The notes under the pieces were generated by a model. The model worked only from the letters and a program-made list of their open reading frames with translations. It was not told where the DNA came from and ran no database searches. 64,000 bases of DNA. It comes from Wolfiporia cocos (taxonomy: Eukaryota; Basidiomycota; Agaricomycetes; Polyporales; Phaeolaceae). Of this stretch, positions 23,867 to 36,423 are shown in pieces; position 1 is the first letter of the stretch, and the number at the start of each line of letters is the position of its first letter. Position numbers and translations under genes: made by a program. The stretch spans positions 186,001-250,000 of the forward strand of contig JACCLO010000013.1 of NCBI GenBank assembly GCA_029448655.1, written 5' to 3'.

Positions 23867-25605
23867 CTACTCCTCACCTACGAGGATCACACTCTTCCCC
23901 TTGTTCCGTCCAGTGAGTACATCTACGATGACATGACCCGCATGCTCGAGCCCTTTCGTGACATCCTCCTTATACTTGATCTTACCCTCCTTTACGAGCT
24001 TCGGGAAGGTCTCATAGAAATGGGATAGATGCGCCTGGTGCAGGGACGTTACGATGAACCCGCTGATCCTGAGCTGCTTGCCGACGATGTATAGCAGGTT
24101 CTTTACGTAGTACGGCTCGCCGCCGTTGTACGCGGTGATCATGCCGCATTCCTGCCGCGCCATTAGTGATCGGTAGCGGACAGATATATCGGCTGAAGAA
24201 TACTTACAATGAACCGCGCACCAACGGACGCGGCGCCGATGGCCGCCTCAAACGTCTCGCCTCCAACGCCGTCCCAGTAGCTATGCATTCACAACACGTC
24301 AGCTTATACTGCTAGAAGCCGTGAGGGACTAGCTTACACATCGATAGGACCTTCCCGTGCGAGAACCTCCCGTGCGTTCTCCGTCTTGTAGTTGAATGCA
24401 ACGTCGGCGCCAAGGCTCTTGATGAACGCAACCTTCTCGTCTGAGCCGGCGGACGCGATGACCTTGAGGCCGTCAGCCTTCGCAATTTGGATCACCGTCC
24501 TATTTGACAGATTAGTATGGACAAGAGAATACCATAACAATATGTGCGCAGTATCGGGCGGATACTCACGCGCCAACTGGGCCTGCAGCCGACGTGACGA
24601 AGACCGTCTCTCCCTGGACAAAGTATGCGTCAGTATTGCGACTCAAGAAAGGTACGATTACCATGTAATGCTCACCGCTTTAGCCTTGGAGAACTCACGC
24701 CATCCGTGATGCGCGGTCTGGCCTGCACACAAGCATGAGTATGTCAACATGCGACAGCCATCGCGTTCGGGTACGCACCTGGCATGCCGCAAATACCGAC
24801 ATATGCAGTCCAAGGGAGTCCTGTATCATTGTTGAGGACCGTGTACTGCTCTGCGGCTGCGGCCGGCATGACAATGTATTGCTGGAAAGCTGTTGCGGTA
24901 GGGGTCACATCGCGTCGGTAAGTGGCATGTGGGGCGGCGGATCGGGTGGATCATTTCGGGTGTGGTATTGATCGACAAGTGCATGATCGAAACAAATTGC
25001 ATGGGAGATCAACCAAAAACCATCAAAATGCATAGTCCCGTATTTGATTCCGGAGACAAATAGCCAATCGTGAGCGAACAGGAATGCAAGATAGATCAAA
25101 TTGGTTACGCACGGAGCCTGCCATAGATATGGTCACCTTGTTTGAAGGAGGAGCGCTCAGAGCGTAGGACGAGCCCTACTCCGTAGTTGTCTAGACTGTA
25201 TTCAGGAAGTTAGCAAGTAATTATTGGAACGAAAAGTAATGCGATGGGCGCATTCGGACTTACGGCTGGCTGGGAAGGAATGGAGGCTTCATCAATGCTG
25301 TGTGTTAGTTCGCGAAGGGCACTTAGAAAGTAGAGCATACTGCATAACTCTTGATACTAGGATCGCGCATGCGACCGCGAAGGTAAGGATCAATAGAAAG
25401 AACGAGAGTCTTGACCAGAATTCCGCCGTTCAGAGGAGCAGTCTCTAGGTCGATTGTCTCGGACGTGTCGTACACTGTCGTCTTTCCCGGCTCAGGTAGA
25501 CCTATAGGACATATCCATTCGTCACGTCTACTCGAGCTCAGACAGGGCAGACTCACCGTTGGGAAGTTGGTTGAAGAGAAGACGACCGTTGATGACGGGG
25601 ACCAT
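23867..25605 (-). CDS. NADPH-dependent reductase, PTGR/LTB4DH-like (reductase copy C)
   Basis: Best preserved of the four reductase copies. Read on minus from the ATG at 25605 (MVPVINGRLLFNQLPN), then LPEPGKTTVYDTSETIDLE, VLSIDPYLRGRMRDPSIKS with the family-typical substrate-loop motif intact, a glycine-rich nucleotide fold between GETVFVTS and GATVIQ, AKADGLKVIASAGSDEKV, YWDGVGGE, ECGMITAYNGGEPY, and a final exon ending GKSVILVGEE. Introns are short and lie at the same places as in copy A. It is a soluble enzyme by composition; the substrate is unknown. Of the copies, this is the one most likely to be catalytically competent. Confidence 0.82.
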
Positions 25606-27477
25606 TTCGTTATGACTGGACTTGCCGTTCAGTTGCTGAGGGTGAGTGTAGCAATGCGAAAACTGCCATAGTTCTTATATACAGTATGTTCGCTCTCAGG
25701 ACGGCTGCAGTCGATGATCCATTTCCTTTTTTTGGTTATGCGAGAGTGGAGACATATGCGAGCGCCTACCTTCCTAACCTTATTATCAGCCGCCCCGGCT
25801 GTCCATTCTCAGCGCTCAAGCGCTCACCTGTTAGGCCTGTCATTATTGTTACATACCGCGCTCGTTCTCAATCTCACACTAACAACTTCACCAGAGAACA
25901 CCACCTGTCCCATCACACAAATGTGCCGGCAAGTGATCAGCTGGCAAGTGTAGAGTACTGGAGACGTTGCATAGTATATGCTGTGCGGATGAGATCGACA
26001 CAATTTGCCCACGCTTGGCATATGCATAGCCACGGACATCAGCCGGACCACAGCCGAGGCCGAGAGGCACCCGGTGCTTCCCGTGCTTCGATCTGACGAA
26101 CCTCTCGCCTACCTCTCCACGATTGTCGCACTGGTACTGTTGCCGTGAATATGTCAAGACTCCTATCATAGGTATGTTTAGGAGCATTCGCACCTTGTCT
26201 GCTACAGAACGTCCGATCAACTGCGCTGTCCGTCCGCGTCTTTCTGATGTCTCATGTGCGTGCGCTGACCATACCTCCTCTCCAAGGGAGTCTGTAGCCA
26301 GAACATAAGGCCTACCGTCGATCCACACGCTCTCACCGCACCGCAACCCACCGGGCAGTTCCGACATTGTACTCTGCTAGCTGGCTTGCGGAACATCGTT
26401 TCATGACTCTCGGCACTGGTGGAACTCTTGGGCAACGCGTATGGACTTAAGTGCCTTGGCTCTCCGTAAGGCTTGTGCGCACATAGCGACTTGCTGGTAT
26501 TGGCTCCCGGTCATCGGCTCCACCTCCATGTACACGCTCCACTTCCACCTTCATGTACACGCTCCACCTCCATGGGCCTCGATAATACAACACAGTTTCT
26601 GCTTGCCTACCATACCTTTTGCGGTGTTGCTCACGCCGTCACGGTGCCACTATGACAGCTCTCTCCTTCTCGTGCTGGACGATTATGCGCTCATTAACTG
26701 TCCACTATAGCATCCTAGCATTTTATGCTCGACAGGTGCTGCTGGACGATAGCGTCGGACGTTTTCGCGCATTTTGTGAACTCAGCAAGCGTAAGAGTCT
26801 CTGTATTCTCCGCGATCGATCGCAACAGCTTCTCTCGGCTATGAGTCTCGGCTATGGCACTGTTGCAAGTTGACGCGGATGTGCCAGCCATTTTGCCAGA
26901 CGATGCGAGCGAATCAGATGCCCCGTGGCCGGTTATTCCCAAGGTCCGGATCGTCCGCAGGTTGCCTGCTCTATGGCTCGGCGGAGTGATCTGCCACTAA
27001 TACATTGCTGGCCGAACTTGTCGGGGCTCGGGGATGCAGCAGGCGCCCGGCGCGGATCGGAGGGTGATTGGCGCTGTGCTCTGGCAACTGCGTTGACTGG
27101 CCTTGCGCGGCGTGTGATGAGCGACGTTCCATGCGTGCGAGAGGCTACTAGCGATTAACTTCCGAGATCCCCGAAACCCTCGTCGAAGCTTGGCAGGTCA
27201 CAGAATTGATCTCATTGCGCTGCCTGCGTGCATTTGCGTCAAATCATGTTCCGCGCAGCGCCGTTGTGTAAGTGCAAATTGCTAAAAACTACGCGTCCGC
27301 AGTAGGCTATCAACGTCAATGACATTGGACGAGAGAGCATAACAAAATGTATTAATATATAAATATGCATTAGTCGTATGATAACGCAGTATCAGGCATG
27401 AGTACAGCAATGCGGTTGAGGACATAGTACAAGAGCACTAACAGCGTGCGCCCTGCACCGTCATCGAATGGTCATGA
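25606..27477. other. Intergenic; possible small ORF only
   Basis: On minus an ATG at 26367 opens a 159-codon frame (25888-26367) starting MSELPGGLRCGESVWIDGRP. On plus a 49-codon frame starts at 26855 (MALLQVDADVPAIL). Neither matches a family I recognise and neither has a clear counterpart in the other units. I do not call a gene. Confidence 0.3.
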
Positions 27478-28992
27478 TCATACAATTGAGTAACGTCGTG
27501 CTACTTGACCGCTTGCGGCATATTGTTTCTTGAACTTCCGAGCTGCCACTATCCTGGAGCAGTCTGTCGTAGCTTGTGATACGTGCGTATCACACATGGA
27601 TGCTTGAATGTTCTGCTCATCATTTACAGCTGCATCTACTTCGATTGATCTGAGCGTAAACGCGAACGTGCTGCGCTGCTCTGCATATGGTTGCGCAGCG
27701 CATGTAGGCAAGAGCTCTACAGGATGCGGGTCATGCTTATGGAGGTAGCTGCGGCTGTTCAGATTCGTGAGCAATGAGTTGGAGTATCTGGTAGCGTAGC
27801 GTCAGCCCTTATGGTCTTTCCCAAGAAAAAATGCGTACAGCTTGGTCAAAATCAAGGTCCTAGAGCGAAGGTACATCAGCGAATGCCATAAGGAAGCAAA
27901 GACCTTACGGCGTAACATAGACTAGTGTATTACGCAGCTATCGATCCTGAGAGCTAAGAGATACCATCTGCGCGTGGTTACATTGAACACTACGTACCGG
28001 ATAGGCATAATCTAGAGCTGGAACTAGTATAGATATTCCCGCTGGCAGTATGGATCAAACTAGGTTGGGTCACGCGTTTTCAATTTAACGTACCAGTCAA
28101 GGCTCCTGTCCCTATGACTAACCTAAGTACGCGGTTGATGAGGGGGTTGGTACGTGGTATTCCCGATTTCATTCTCAGTAGCTAGGCGAGATCAACGATT
28201 TGTAGCCGAATATCGGCGACCACGTACCAATACTACCATAGAGACTGCGATAAGAAGATCTACTACGATGGAGGATGTGATCCACACCTGTACAGAGTAA
28301 ATCAGTGTCTAATACTATCTACCCTAAATCTGTCCTACCATAAATGCATTCAATATAGGGCCTCGCGTATCCTCTAACGACTTATACTTGTAATCCTGAG
28401 GTATGTTGGCTGAGAATATTCCAGAATGTAGCTCGCACAAACCAGAACTCCGGTGATGATGGATGCCACAAGCTCAGCAATCACTAACTGGAATGAGATC
28501 CCGGTCATACTTTGTAAAGCATTGGTATTGAAAAGGAGATCCCTTACAATGCAAATGACGCCTGAAAGTATGCGTGAGTCCGACAATTTGTATATGCGCC
28601 AAGCATAGAAGATCTGAGCTGTGGCCGAAATTATCCCTATTATAATGCTCCAAGAGAACCAGGTAGTATTGGCTTTATAGAGCGAGAGCAGATCTCCGGA
28701 GTTGTAGACAAATTTCGTCATTGCATCGGCAGTGAGCATGCCTGTCTGGATCCATTCAAGGATGAGAATTCCACAGACTACGGTCAACGTATATATCAGC
28801 GTTTACGTCGTAAGCTACTGCTTGGTTGACGGTTACCTAGACACTTGAGAGCCATTTTATCTCTTGGAAAACGTTCATAATAAATATCTACAACTTAGTC
28901 AATATGCGTAGAGTCTATCTTTTGGTGAATTACTCACAGACTTGGTGGTTCAGTAGTCCTAGCAGTGCCCAATTAAAGTACATCCCGAGAAA
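27478..28992 (-). CDS. DUF6534-type multi-pass membrane protein (copy 1)
   Basis: Basidiomycete family of seven-helix-like membrane proteins of unknown function. Exons on minus: FLGMYFNWALLGLLNHQV (28992-28938), IYYERFPRDKMALKCL, then GILILEWIQTGMLTADAM through WFSWSIIIGIISATAQIFYA and WRIYKLSDSRILSGVICI, a short intron, LVIAELVASIITGVLV, a DVLIAVSMVVL exon, an exon containing TNPLINRVLRLVIGTGALT, and a last exon beginning YSNSLLTNLNSR. Hydrophobic stretches alternate with short charged loops. The last exon ends SGQVARRYSIV at 27478. I could not place the first exon, so the start is open; the MITE at 29363 lies just upstream. Confidence 0.65.
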
Positions 28993-29362
28993 CTACAATA
29001 TCGCGCCGATATACTGAGCATAGTGATATGAGCTTTAATAGAACAAACATACCTGAGGCCCTGCCCTGCGGAAGTAAGTTCTATGTTGTAATTTATGCCA
29101 TGTCATAGAAACGTGAGGCTTACGCTAACGGAATTGATGAATCCATTATAGGCGTATAATGAAACAAACTCGACGTGAAGCCGGAAAGAAAGCCCTGTAG
29201 AATATGAGCGATATTTGCTGGCCATTATATGCGCATTCCTGATTTGAAACACAAGCACGCGCATGATACCCATGTCATAGCAGTGCTGGAGCGCCATGTC
29301 AAAACATCGGACATCTCGAGACTGGCTTTTTCCAAACAGAATAGAACGTTACTGCATCATAG

Positions 29363-30045
29363 TAAGGCTCCAACCATATAATGTATATACCATGTATACA
29401 TGGTTTTATATATATACTATATACATATATTTACATGTGGCCGAGTACATGGTATATACATGGTATATTATATGGTATATGGTTGTTGTGAATTTAGACC
29501 CTCAATTGACAATTTGAATAGTGTATCTGAACTAGTTATGTGTCTTACAGAATGTACAGTGCAATGGTGATATGAGATTTAGACAATCTGGTGGCTGCTG
29601 CACAAATGCAAAGATGTCAGGACATAATTCACATGCTTGGCTTACCCTCTCATTTGGCAGAAGGCAAGATCAGATTTATGTTTATGCTATATATCATCCC
29701 ACATAATGATTGCATCATGCATTAGACTCATGCATACAAGTTTCCCACCACCTCACACATTGTGCACAATTCCTAAGCCATTCCTACTACTAGTGTGGCT
29801 GTTGAATGTTGAACACCGATTTTTTCCTCACATCAGCCAAGTGCTGATACCTGCAGCATGTCATTAAAGGAAGAGACAATCTCCATAGCTATATGGGTAA
29901 AGCAATGGCTATGCCAAGATGTCTAAAAAATCTACCATCCAAAAACCATGTAAACCATGTATATACTATGTATATACTATGTATATACCATATACCATAT
30001 ATTTTCCGATTTTCTGTACATGTATATTATATGGTTGGAGCCTTA
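29363..30045 (+). mobile_element. hAT-like MITE, copy 2
   Basis: 683 bp, flanked by the 8 bp duplication CATCATAG (29355-29362 and 30046-30053). Both ends carry the perfect 20 bp inverted repeat TAAGGCTCCAACCATATAAT. The interior aligns with copy 1 at 16504 over almost its whole length; the right end is longer and made of TATA/CATG strings. No transposase frame. Confidence 0.92.
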
Positions 30046-31500
30046 CATCATAGCTTGAAGGCTTTCGCACGGCAGTACGACTCGAGCAGACATACTACCT
30101 GGATGTGACTTTACGAATTTGAACGCATCCTGGACACAAGCAATCTAACGTATCGTTCATCGCAATCTGTCTCAACTGTCGCCGAGATATTCTAGATGAA
30201 AGCGAATTGCCATGTCGCGCCTTATCCAGTCTCATCAACGGCTCCGCAGCTCTGATCATGGGCGCTGATTGCAGACTCATTTGCGATGCGAAACCTTCAT
30301 ACAGCTGATGCTCGTAGGCAGTGATATCACATCTTTCCGGCTGCGCCATCACAAATATCGTCTGCTCACGATGAGTTTCTGTACCTTGTGTGACCTTTGC
30401 ACTCCGCTGTAGATACATTCCGCTGCATCTATACCATTTCTAACTCAGACAGTGGTTCCGACTAAGGAAAGAGTGCATTCAAACATTCGCGATCGTGTGC
30501 AGGAGCTCGCTCGACTACGGTTTGATGTCGAGAGATCAAGGCAGAGACTGAGTAAACAAAGCTGTGTCAACCAATGCGGATGTGGCTGACTGGTCAGACA
30601 GCCTCTAGGAGCTGTATTGGAAATATTTGCATTCGTGATGGTTAAAAAATGTCGCGGATTGGAAACAAGCAGACGTTGTCCTGTCACACGAAGCATCACT
30701 GCAAGGGCGGGAGCGAGGGGACAGAGCCGGTCATACGATATGGGGGACCGCGACGTCGTACGATGGGCCGTTTCGAGTGTCCCCTACGCGCCTGATCATA
30801 TGAGAAGCGGGACATCAAGCATGTAGTTGTCTGGTTTGTGACCAGTACTCCTTTGGGCCATATTCATTGGAATTGTGTCTCAAGGCATTTTTGTGCTGAT
30901 CAGCAGGCTATGAGCACGATATTCAGCTCGGAACAATCGCGCACGCAATAATTACAGACGATAATATCTTTTTCCACTTGCCTATTGTACCACAGGGTTC
31001 ATCAACATGGTCACCACGAATACGGAAGTGAGATTCATCGCCTGCCATCCCGAAGGTTCAAGGTTCCTCTTGGATTGTAATTAATCGCGCAACTCACTGG
31101 GCTATTGGCAGTGATGCAGCCCCGTATCAGCACTAGCGTGGCCGCAGATTGAATATTATAGAAAACGTGCTGGCTAAGATATTTTAACCTGTGACGTTCG
31201 TTGGTACGGATTAATGGTCAGTTTTGTGGGATTGAACACGTGTGGCGGCCGTAGTGGTCAATTGCGGGCGAAGGTGAGCCAGCCGATATTTAATCATAAT
31301 CGTCATTATAGCACAGAAAGCGAGGAGATGATGCATATGATGATGGGCGGCGCGGATTGCGTAATTCGTTTATGACAAGATCATAATGCATCAGTATCCA
31401 GGGACTGATTCCAAACTCGATGAACAATAGTGCATACTATGTGACAGGTGCTATCGAAACACCAAAACAGCATCGTCCAAACTCTACTCTAATTGCCGGT
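30046..31500. other. No gene recognised
   Basis: A minus frame at 30095-30418 (containing ITAYEHQLYEGFASQ) has coding-like composition but no motif that I can name. The rest, to 31500, shows no supported feature. Confidence 0.3.
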
Positions 31501-31529
31501 AGTATTCAGTGCTTGATGAATGCCGACAG

Positions 31530-32048
31530 GACACTGTTAGTATTCTATGAACGATATGTGGCCCTTGGTATTAGTGTAAATGAATGAGACATGGCTCGAG
31601 CACTGCAATACTAAGAGCTGTTTTCTTCCACATTGACACAAACAGCCTGGGATGCTTGGTGTATGTACACTGTCACATTGAGTCTCTCTCACACTGTTGT
31701 TTTCTCATGGATCCGTCACGCTATTGCATATCACTCCATAAGTATGCATCTGGAAATGATCGGTCTCTCTCACAGCCACTTTAACATGTTGCCTGAGACC
31801 GCCATGAAGAGTTACGCTCATCTGAGAATTTTGACACATTAATACGTTCTTTCGGAAAGCATGACTTGCTCTAGATGAGCGTGAAACCATGGCTTCATCA
31901 GATAGTGCCTGTATCAGATCGAAGTTTACAATGGAGAGCCACCAAAGAGCAACAGGTATGCCAGGCAAGCGGTTGATGATGCCCAATCACAGAGATGAAT
32001 ATACCAACGTCTGGTGAGCAGCATTCCGGCACTTCTGTTCGCAGATAT
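31530..32048 (+). repeat. Inverted copy of the lectin upstream region
   Basis: Matches 11350-11750 in reverse orientation; the match resumes at 32411 after the solo LTR. Part of the same sequence (TTAGTATTCTAT and following) also occurs near 43650-43740. Confidence 0.65.
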
Positions 32049-32410
32049 TGTCACAAGCCGATTTTCTCCAACTTGCTTGCGACTAGAGACAACCCTTAAG
32101 CGCCCGCTTATGCATCACGTGCAAGGACCCCGAACACCCCACACGTGCCTACACAGACCCCGGACACCCTTGATGTGGCTCTACACCTACGATAGGGTTT
32201 ACCATACTCTAAACGGTCTATCAGCTTACATAATACTGTATAGTAGCCAAACATGTACAAACAACCTATGAGCATATATACCAGCCAGACGAGCAGGGAG
32301 CACCCCAGACTCGTCTTGGCCTTTGTTGCCTTGAGTAGCCTCAGACTAGGAATACGCTTCCACGCGAGTAATATTCCCCTGAGTAGTTGCTTGAGATAGC
32401 GCTTGTGTCA
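32049..32410 (+). mobile_element. Solo LTR of the 55-63 kb Gypsy family
   Basis: 362 bp beginning TGTCACAAGCC and ending GCTTGTGTCA, flanked by the 5 bp duplication GATAT (32044-32048 and 32411-32415). It aligns with the 371 bp LTRs of the full element in the opposite orientation; the size difference is a 9 bp gap near the start (CTTAAGCG where the element has CTTATCTTATCTAAGCG). It interrupts the promoter region of the lectin fragment. Confidence 0.95.
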
Positions 32411-32666
32411 GATATCAGGCTTCGCCAGCTGAATATCATGTCAGAACACAGTATTACCTCTTGTGACTATTCCCATGGGCTATGTGACGTCCGTCAAGCG
32501 TATGTAATAGCGACGCAGTGGCTCAGTGCCTCCTCAGCTCCACACAAAGTTCTGCTGAGGAACCGAAACTTGAGAGCAATTTGGCCTTTTTTCTTCATTG
32601 TCGGCCGTGAGCTGATAGACACCAGACAACCAGTATCGTCAGATTTCCAGCCGTATCTTGCTCACC

Positions 32667-33195
32667 ATGTCGCCCACGGGAACTCCGGATGAGGGATCAG
32701 TAGCATTTGTCAACACGTCCAATACGCCGAAGATCCCCAGCAAAGAGCAAATTGGACAACTTCAATACTTATCCGGCTTCTCCACTGCTCACTCACGGAC
32801 GGACGTGGAGACAAGGAAAATTTTCAGCTTACTACCTGCATTCCTGCTCGCTCATGATGAATGGATCAAATTTGTCACCACATCATTGATGTTGCATGGC
32901 TGATCTCCATGCAAATCATGAATCGATACCACATCTAAAATGATACTCGTTCCACCTACCGATGTGATGCGTTCGTCACCCGTCAAATACGGATGAGTAG
33001 ACTCGGCACTCTTGGCGTCTCTATCTGTATATCCTATTGCAACAGCTTTCCGGCAATACATAATCATGCCACCCGCAACTGCCGAGCAATTCGCGATTCT
33101 CAACAATGACGCAGGATCCATGTCAATATCTGCTTTCAGGCCAGACCACGCATCACGGTTCTCCATGGCCAAAGCGGTACGTATTGCGCGTTAGC
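32667..33195 (+). pseudogene. Lectin-reductase chimera (fragment)
   Basis: Starts as a lectin (MSPTGTPDEGSVAFVNTSN) and keeps about 55 codons of lectin exon 1. It then switches, within about 10 bp near 32830, into reductase intron and exon sequence (FRQYIIMPPATAEQFAIL, then SRFSMAKAVRIAR). The PWSAYVGVCGMPG exon end is deleted. Both parts are in sense orientation on plus, opposite to the main array. No complete domain remains. Confidence 0.7.
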
Positions 33196-34329
33196 TGTGC
33201 CTCTGGAGCTGCAATGTCGAAGCACGTGTTGCAATTTGGGGTCTGCGGCGTTGCCATTGCCAGGGCGCAGGATGGTGCGGCGATGGCAGACTGATGGCGC
33301 GGCGATGGGCAAGCTAGCGGATTGCTAGGGTTGCCGGTAGTGTACTTAAGCCGGGCGCGAGCAGAGTGGCTCGCCGCCAGTTTGTAACCCACCTATGTTC
33401 ACTATCCTACAAAGGAAATTCGGCCCTGCGGCCACGGAATTTCCACAGCACCATCAGGAAAAATCGACTTTCCTATTTTAGAGGAATTAGGAGCTAATTA
33501 GGCCTCAACTTTCCTAGCTTGGATCTAATTCATCTAATCTTCATAAAAGCGGTTCATTCTCCTAATCTTGCACTAATCTTACCCTAATCCTGTTCTAATT
33601 CACATATAATTGCTAGAATCATAATGGAAGTCATGGGAATGCTGTGTTACTGTGGAATAGTCCATGGCAGCTTTATATACATTGTGGCACATGTATTAGG
33701 AGAAAATCTGCTTTTCTAATTTTTTCTAATTTCTTCTAATCAGCATTTCTGAGCGCTTATTACAGTTGCCTCCACATGTTACAAAGTCACAGATCACAGA
33801 GCAACATTGGCACTTCGTCCCTTGGTCCTTGACTACCATTATGGACTGACTGCCTCAACACCATCACCATGGCCTACTGCCCAACATCAATCTCACTCAG
33901 GTGTAACTGGATTGGCATAGATGTGTGTTGCTATGTACACTGCATCCACACATCAAGCTCTACCTTTGTGTATACAGGTGTGTCTTCCTCACTCAAGCTG
34001 TCCTCCTGTGCTGTGCTCCTTAACAGTGCAGCCACCAAGACAGATGCATACCTGCTCCCAATCCCAGCGCTGTGGCCATCAGAGCTGGTAAGCATGTGGT
34101 GAGCATCGAACACTTGGGAGAGATCCGTCTCTGTTTTGCACTCATAACTGTCGTCACTGACCTCTCTTCCTGTTGTGCTTCAAGCCTGTCCAGTTGCTGA
34201 GCCTCACCCATGATGGTCACCATGGCAGTGCCCTCAACTCTTGCTTGGGCTCTTTCTCCTTGTCCTTTAGTGAGATCGTAATGCTAACATGCCTAGCACC
34301 ACCACACACTACCCCCATATCTAAGACAA

Positions 34330-35457
34330 TGACACATGCTACAACCTCAACACATGCCTGGGGGAAGGGGGCTCGCACAAAGGCACCTTCCTGGTCTGGG
34401 GCATCTAAGGTGTAGATGGCCAAGACAAGTCTGAGGTGCTACCTCGACTGTCAGCCCATTATATAGACTACTACTATTTGTACATGTTATGGTGCGCAGG
34501 CTGTAAGGCTGTCGATGCTGGTATATGATTGGTCTAAGCTATGGGGCCGGTAATGGCATTGGAGTGTGGGCTATGCGAGATGGACATGGCAACGTAGCGG
34601 GTCATGCCCGGATCAGAGTGGTTGACCAATCTGTTGGGTTATGATCGGTGGTCCTCGTCAATCGGGGGTTCTGCCAGTAATGGCGGGTCGTAATGTCCAT
34701 CAATTGGGGTTCTAGCGTGATCAGGGCCGATGCCGGTAATGGCGGGGTTAACAGTCCGTGATCGGTGATGATGCTAGTGATCGGGGACTGGCCGGTAATG
34801 GCCTTGGGTGACATATGGCGATCAAGTGTGATCACCTGCGATTGGTGATGTTGTGGTTATAGCCCGTGGTCAGTGTTCCTCATAGACTAGGGCGTACCAT
34901 AGGTTTAGAGCCCCTTAGGCTATGGTCCGTATTGTACATAGTCCGTGCCGGTAATGGTGTATAGTCCATGGTTGGTAATGACTGTGTAGCCAGTAATGAT
35001 GGTGGTTTGTGGAGACAGGAGGTGTTGGAGATGGTTGGTTGGGTGGACATGTGTTGGCAGTCCCAGCCAGATGTCTCGAGTGGTTATGCCTTGGCATAGT
35101 GAGTCGGGATGGGCTGGTGAGCTGATGAGCATTGGGTGTTGGCAGCATGTGGTTTGAATGGGTTAGGGGTGCTGTCTGGTTCATTGTGCTCTGCTGTACT
35201 TGCAGGGCTTCGTGACTGGGCTCTGGACTGGGCAGTTGGACTGGTGGTCAGGGACTAGGGTTCTAAGGTGTGGTTGGTGATGCTGGTGGCTAGTGCCTGG
35301 GGTGGTTTGTCTATAGGGCTTGTATCTAGCTGAGGCATTGGGGTTTCCAGCTTTGGGGTTGCTTCTTGGAGGTGCTCTGGCACTGTTATGGTCTGGCTTA
35401 AGTGTGAGCGGGATTGAAAAGGTACTGTGTTTGGGAACTTGAAATTGGCTTGTGACA
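34330..35457 (-). mobile_element. Solo LTR, long-LTR relative of the Gypsy family
   Basis: 1128 bp flanked by GACAA duplications (34325-34329 and 35458-35462). On minus it starts TGTCACAAGCC like the intact Gypsy. It carries the counterpart of the predicted transcription-start segment (plus strand GGCCAAGACAAGTCTGAGG at about 34422, where the intact element has AAGACGAGTCT), with a TATATAG box beyond it. Between 34540 and 35000 the unit GCCGGTAATGGC or a close variant recurs about six times. Confidence 0.88.
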
Positions 35458-35462
35458 GACAA

Positions 35463-36423
35463 AGTATCTTTTCACTGTGCAACATTGGTGCTGGCCCGGA
35501 TAAGCAGAACTTGCTGTAGAAATTCAGGCCATGCCAGACAACAGCTGTGCACTACTGCCTGCCAGGGGCCCCACTAGATGAGATCACACCCACGCACCAT
35601 GCCCGATGCATGTGCACTTCCAACACACACCCTCGAATGAAGTCACCATGGTGCCAGTCACCTTGTACTGCCTACGTGCCCCACCCAAGTGCACTCCCTT
35701 GTTGGAGCACCCACATTCCTTGTCTGCAACCCTGCATGCCCTTCTAATCCGCTCCCTTGCATTGGCACCTGTTCTGCTGTGCTTCTGAGCTCTTCAGGTC
35801 CTGCACATCAACTGTTGCCATTCTCGCCATTGCTTTTGCAACCCGCCACTGCCCAGTGCCGGCATGTACTGTCTCACCTGGCTCTCACAGCCTCCTGCTG
35901 CCTGGTGCCAGTACACTGTACCCACACACTTAAGCCCTCATTGCCATTTGGCTTGGCAACTCCTGTGTCAGTGCACACACCAAACCTGAAGCTTTACTGC
36001 CTTGCCCGCACCTTCAGCATTTTGGCCATGGGGCATGTCCCCTGAATGCATGTGTATGTCACGCTCCCTCATCAGAGCACCTGTCGACTCCAGCAGCCCT
36101 CCACTGCATTTCCTTGACACCAATCCCTTGTGCTCCACTCTGTGCCCGTATTCCATGCTGGTATGTCACACTTGCTTCACCCTACACTGTTGCTCTATGC
36201 TTCAATGATAGAAAATTGGTAAAAACCTGAAAAACCGTGACAGATCTTACTAATCCATCCCTAATGTCTCGCAACTAGCAAAGTAGGATTTTCCTGATGA
36301 TGGAGAGACAGTCTTTGTTACCTCAGGTGCATGTACAGTTGATGAATTCGTGTCTACTTTGCACACATATTGCTGAGGTACTTTGCTGTCCATACTGATT
36401 GTCATAATAGCACCGTGATTCAG
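35463..36423. other. No gene recognised
   Basis: CpG-poor, C/T-rich sequence with chance open frames only (for example 35689-36045). Confidence 0.4.

Larger units (their letters stand above)
17400..25700. repeat. Segmental duplication unit 3 (lectin 2, spacer, reductase C)
   Basis: Direct repeat of unit 2. It keeps the full reductase 3' end that unit 2 has lost, and has a longer spacer (18700-23866). Confidence 0.7.

Noticed and set aside
28374..28787. DUF6534 copy 1 as a single 137-codon gene
   Set aside because: The frame reads through a GTAAGG..TTCCAG intron that copy 2 also has; the gene is multi-exon.
33414..33444. Hairpin GGAAATTC...GAATTTCC as a terminator
   Set aside because: The perfect 8-bp stem is real, but no gene ends here and fungal genes do not use such terminators; possibly the edge of an old repeat.
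34915..35462. Proline/His-rich minus frames near 35 kb
   Set aside because: They lie wholly within a solo LTR with well-defined ends and target duplication.
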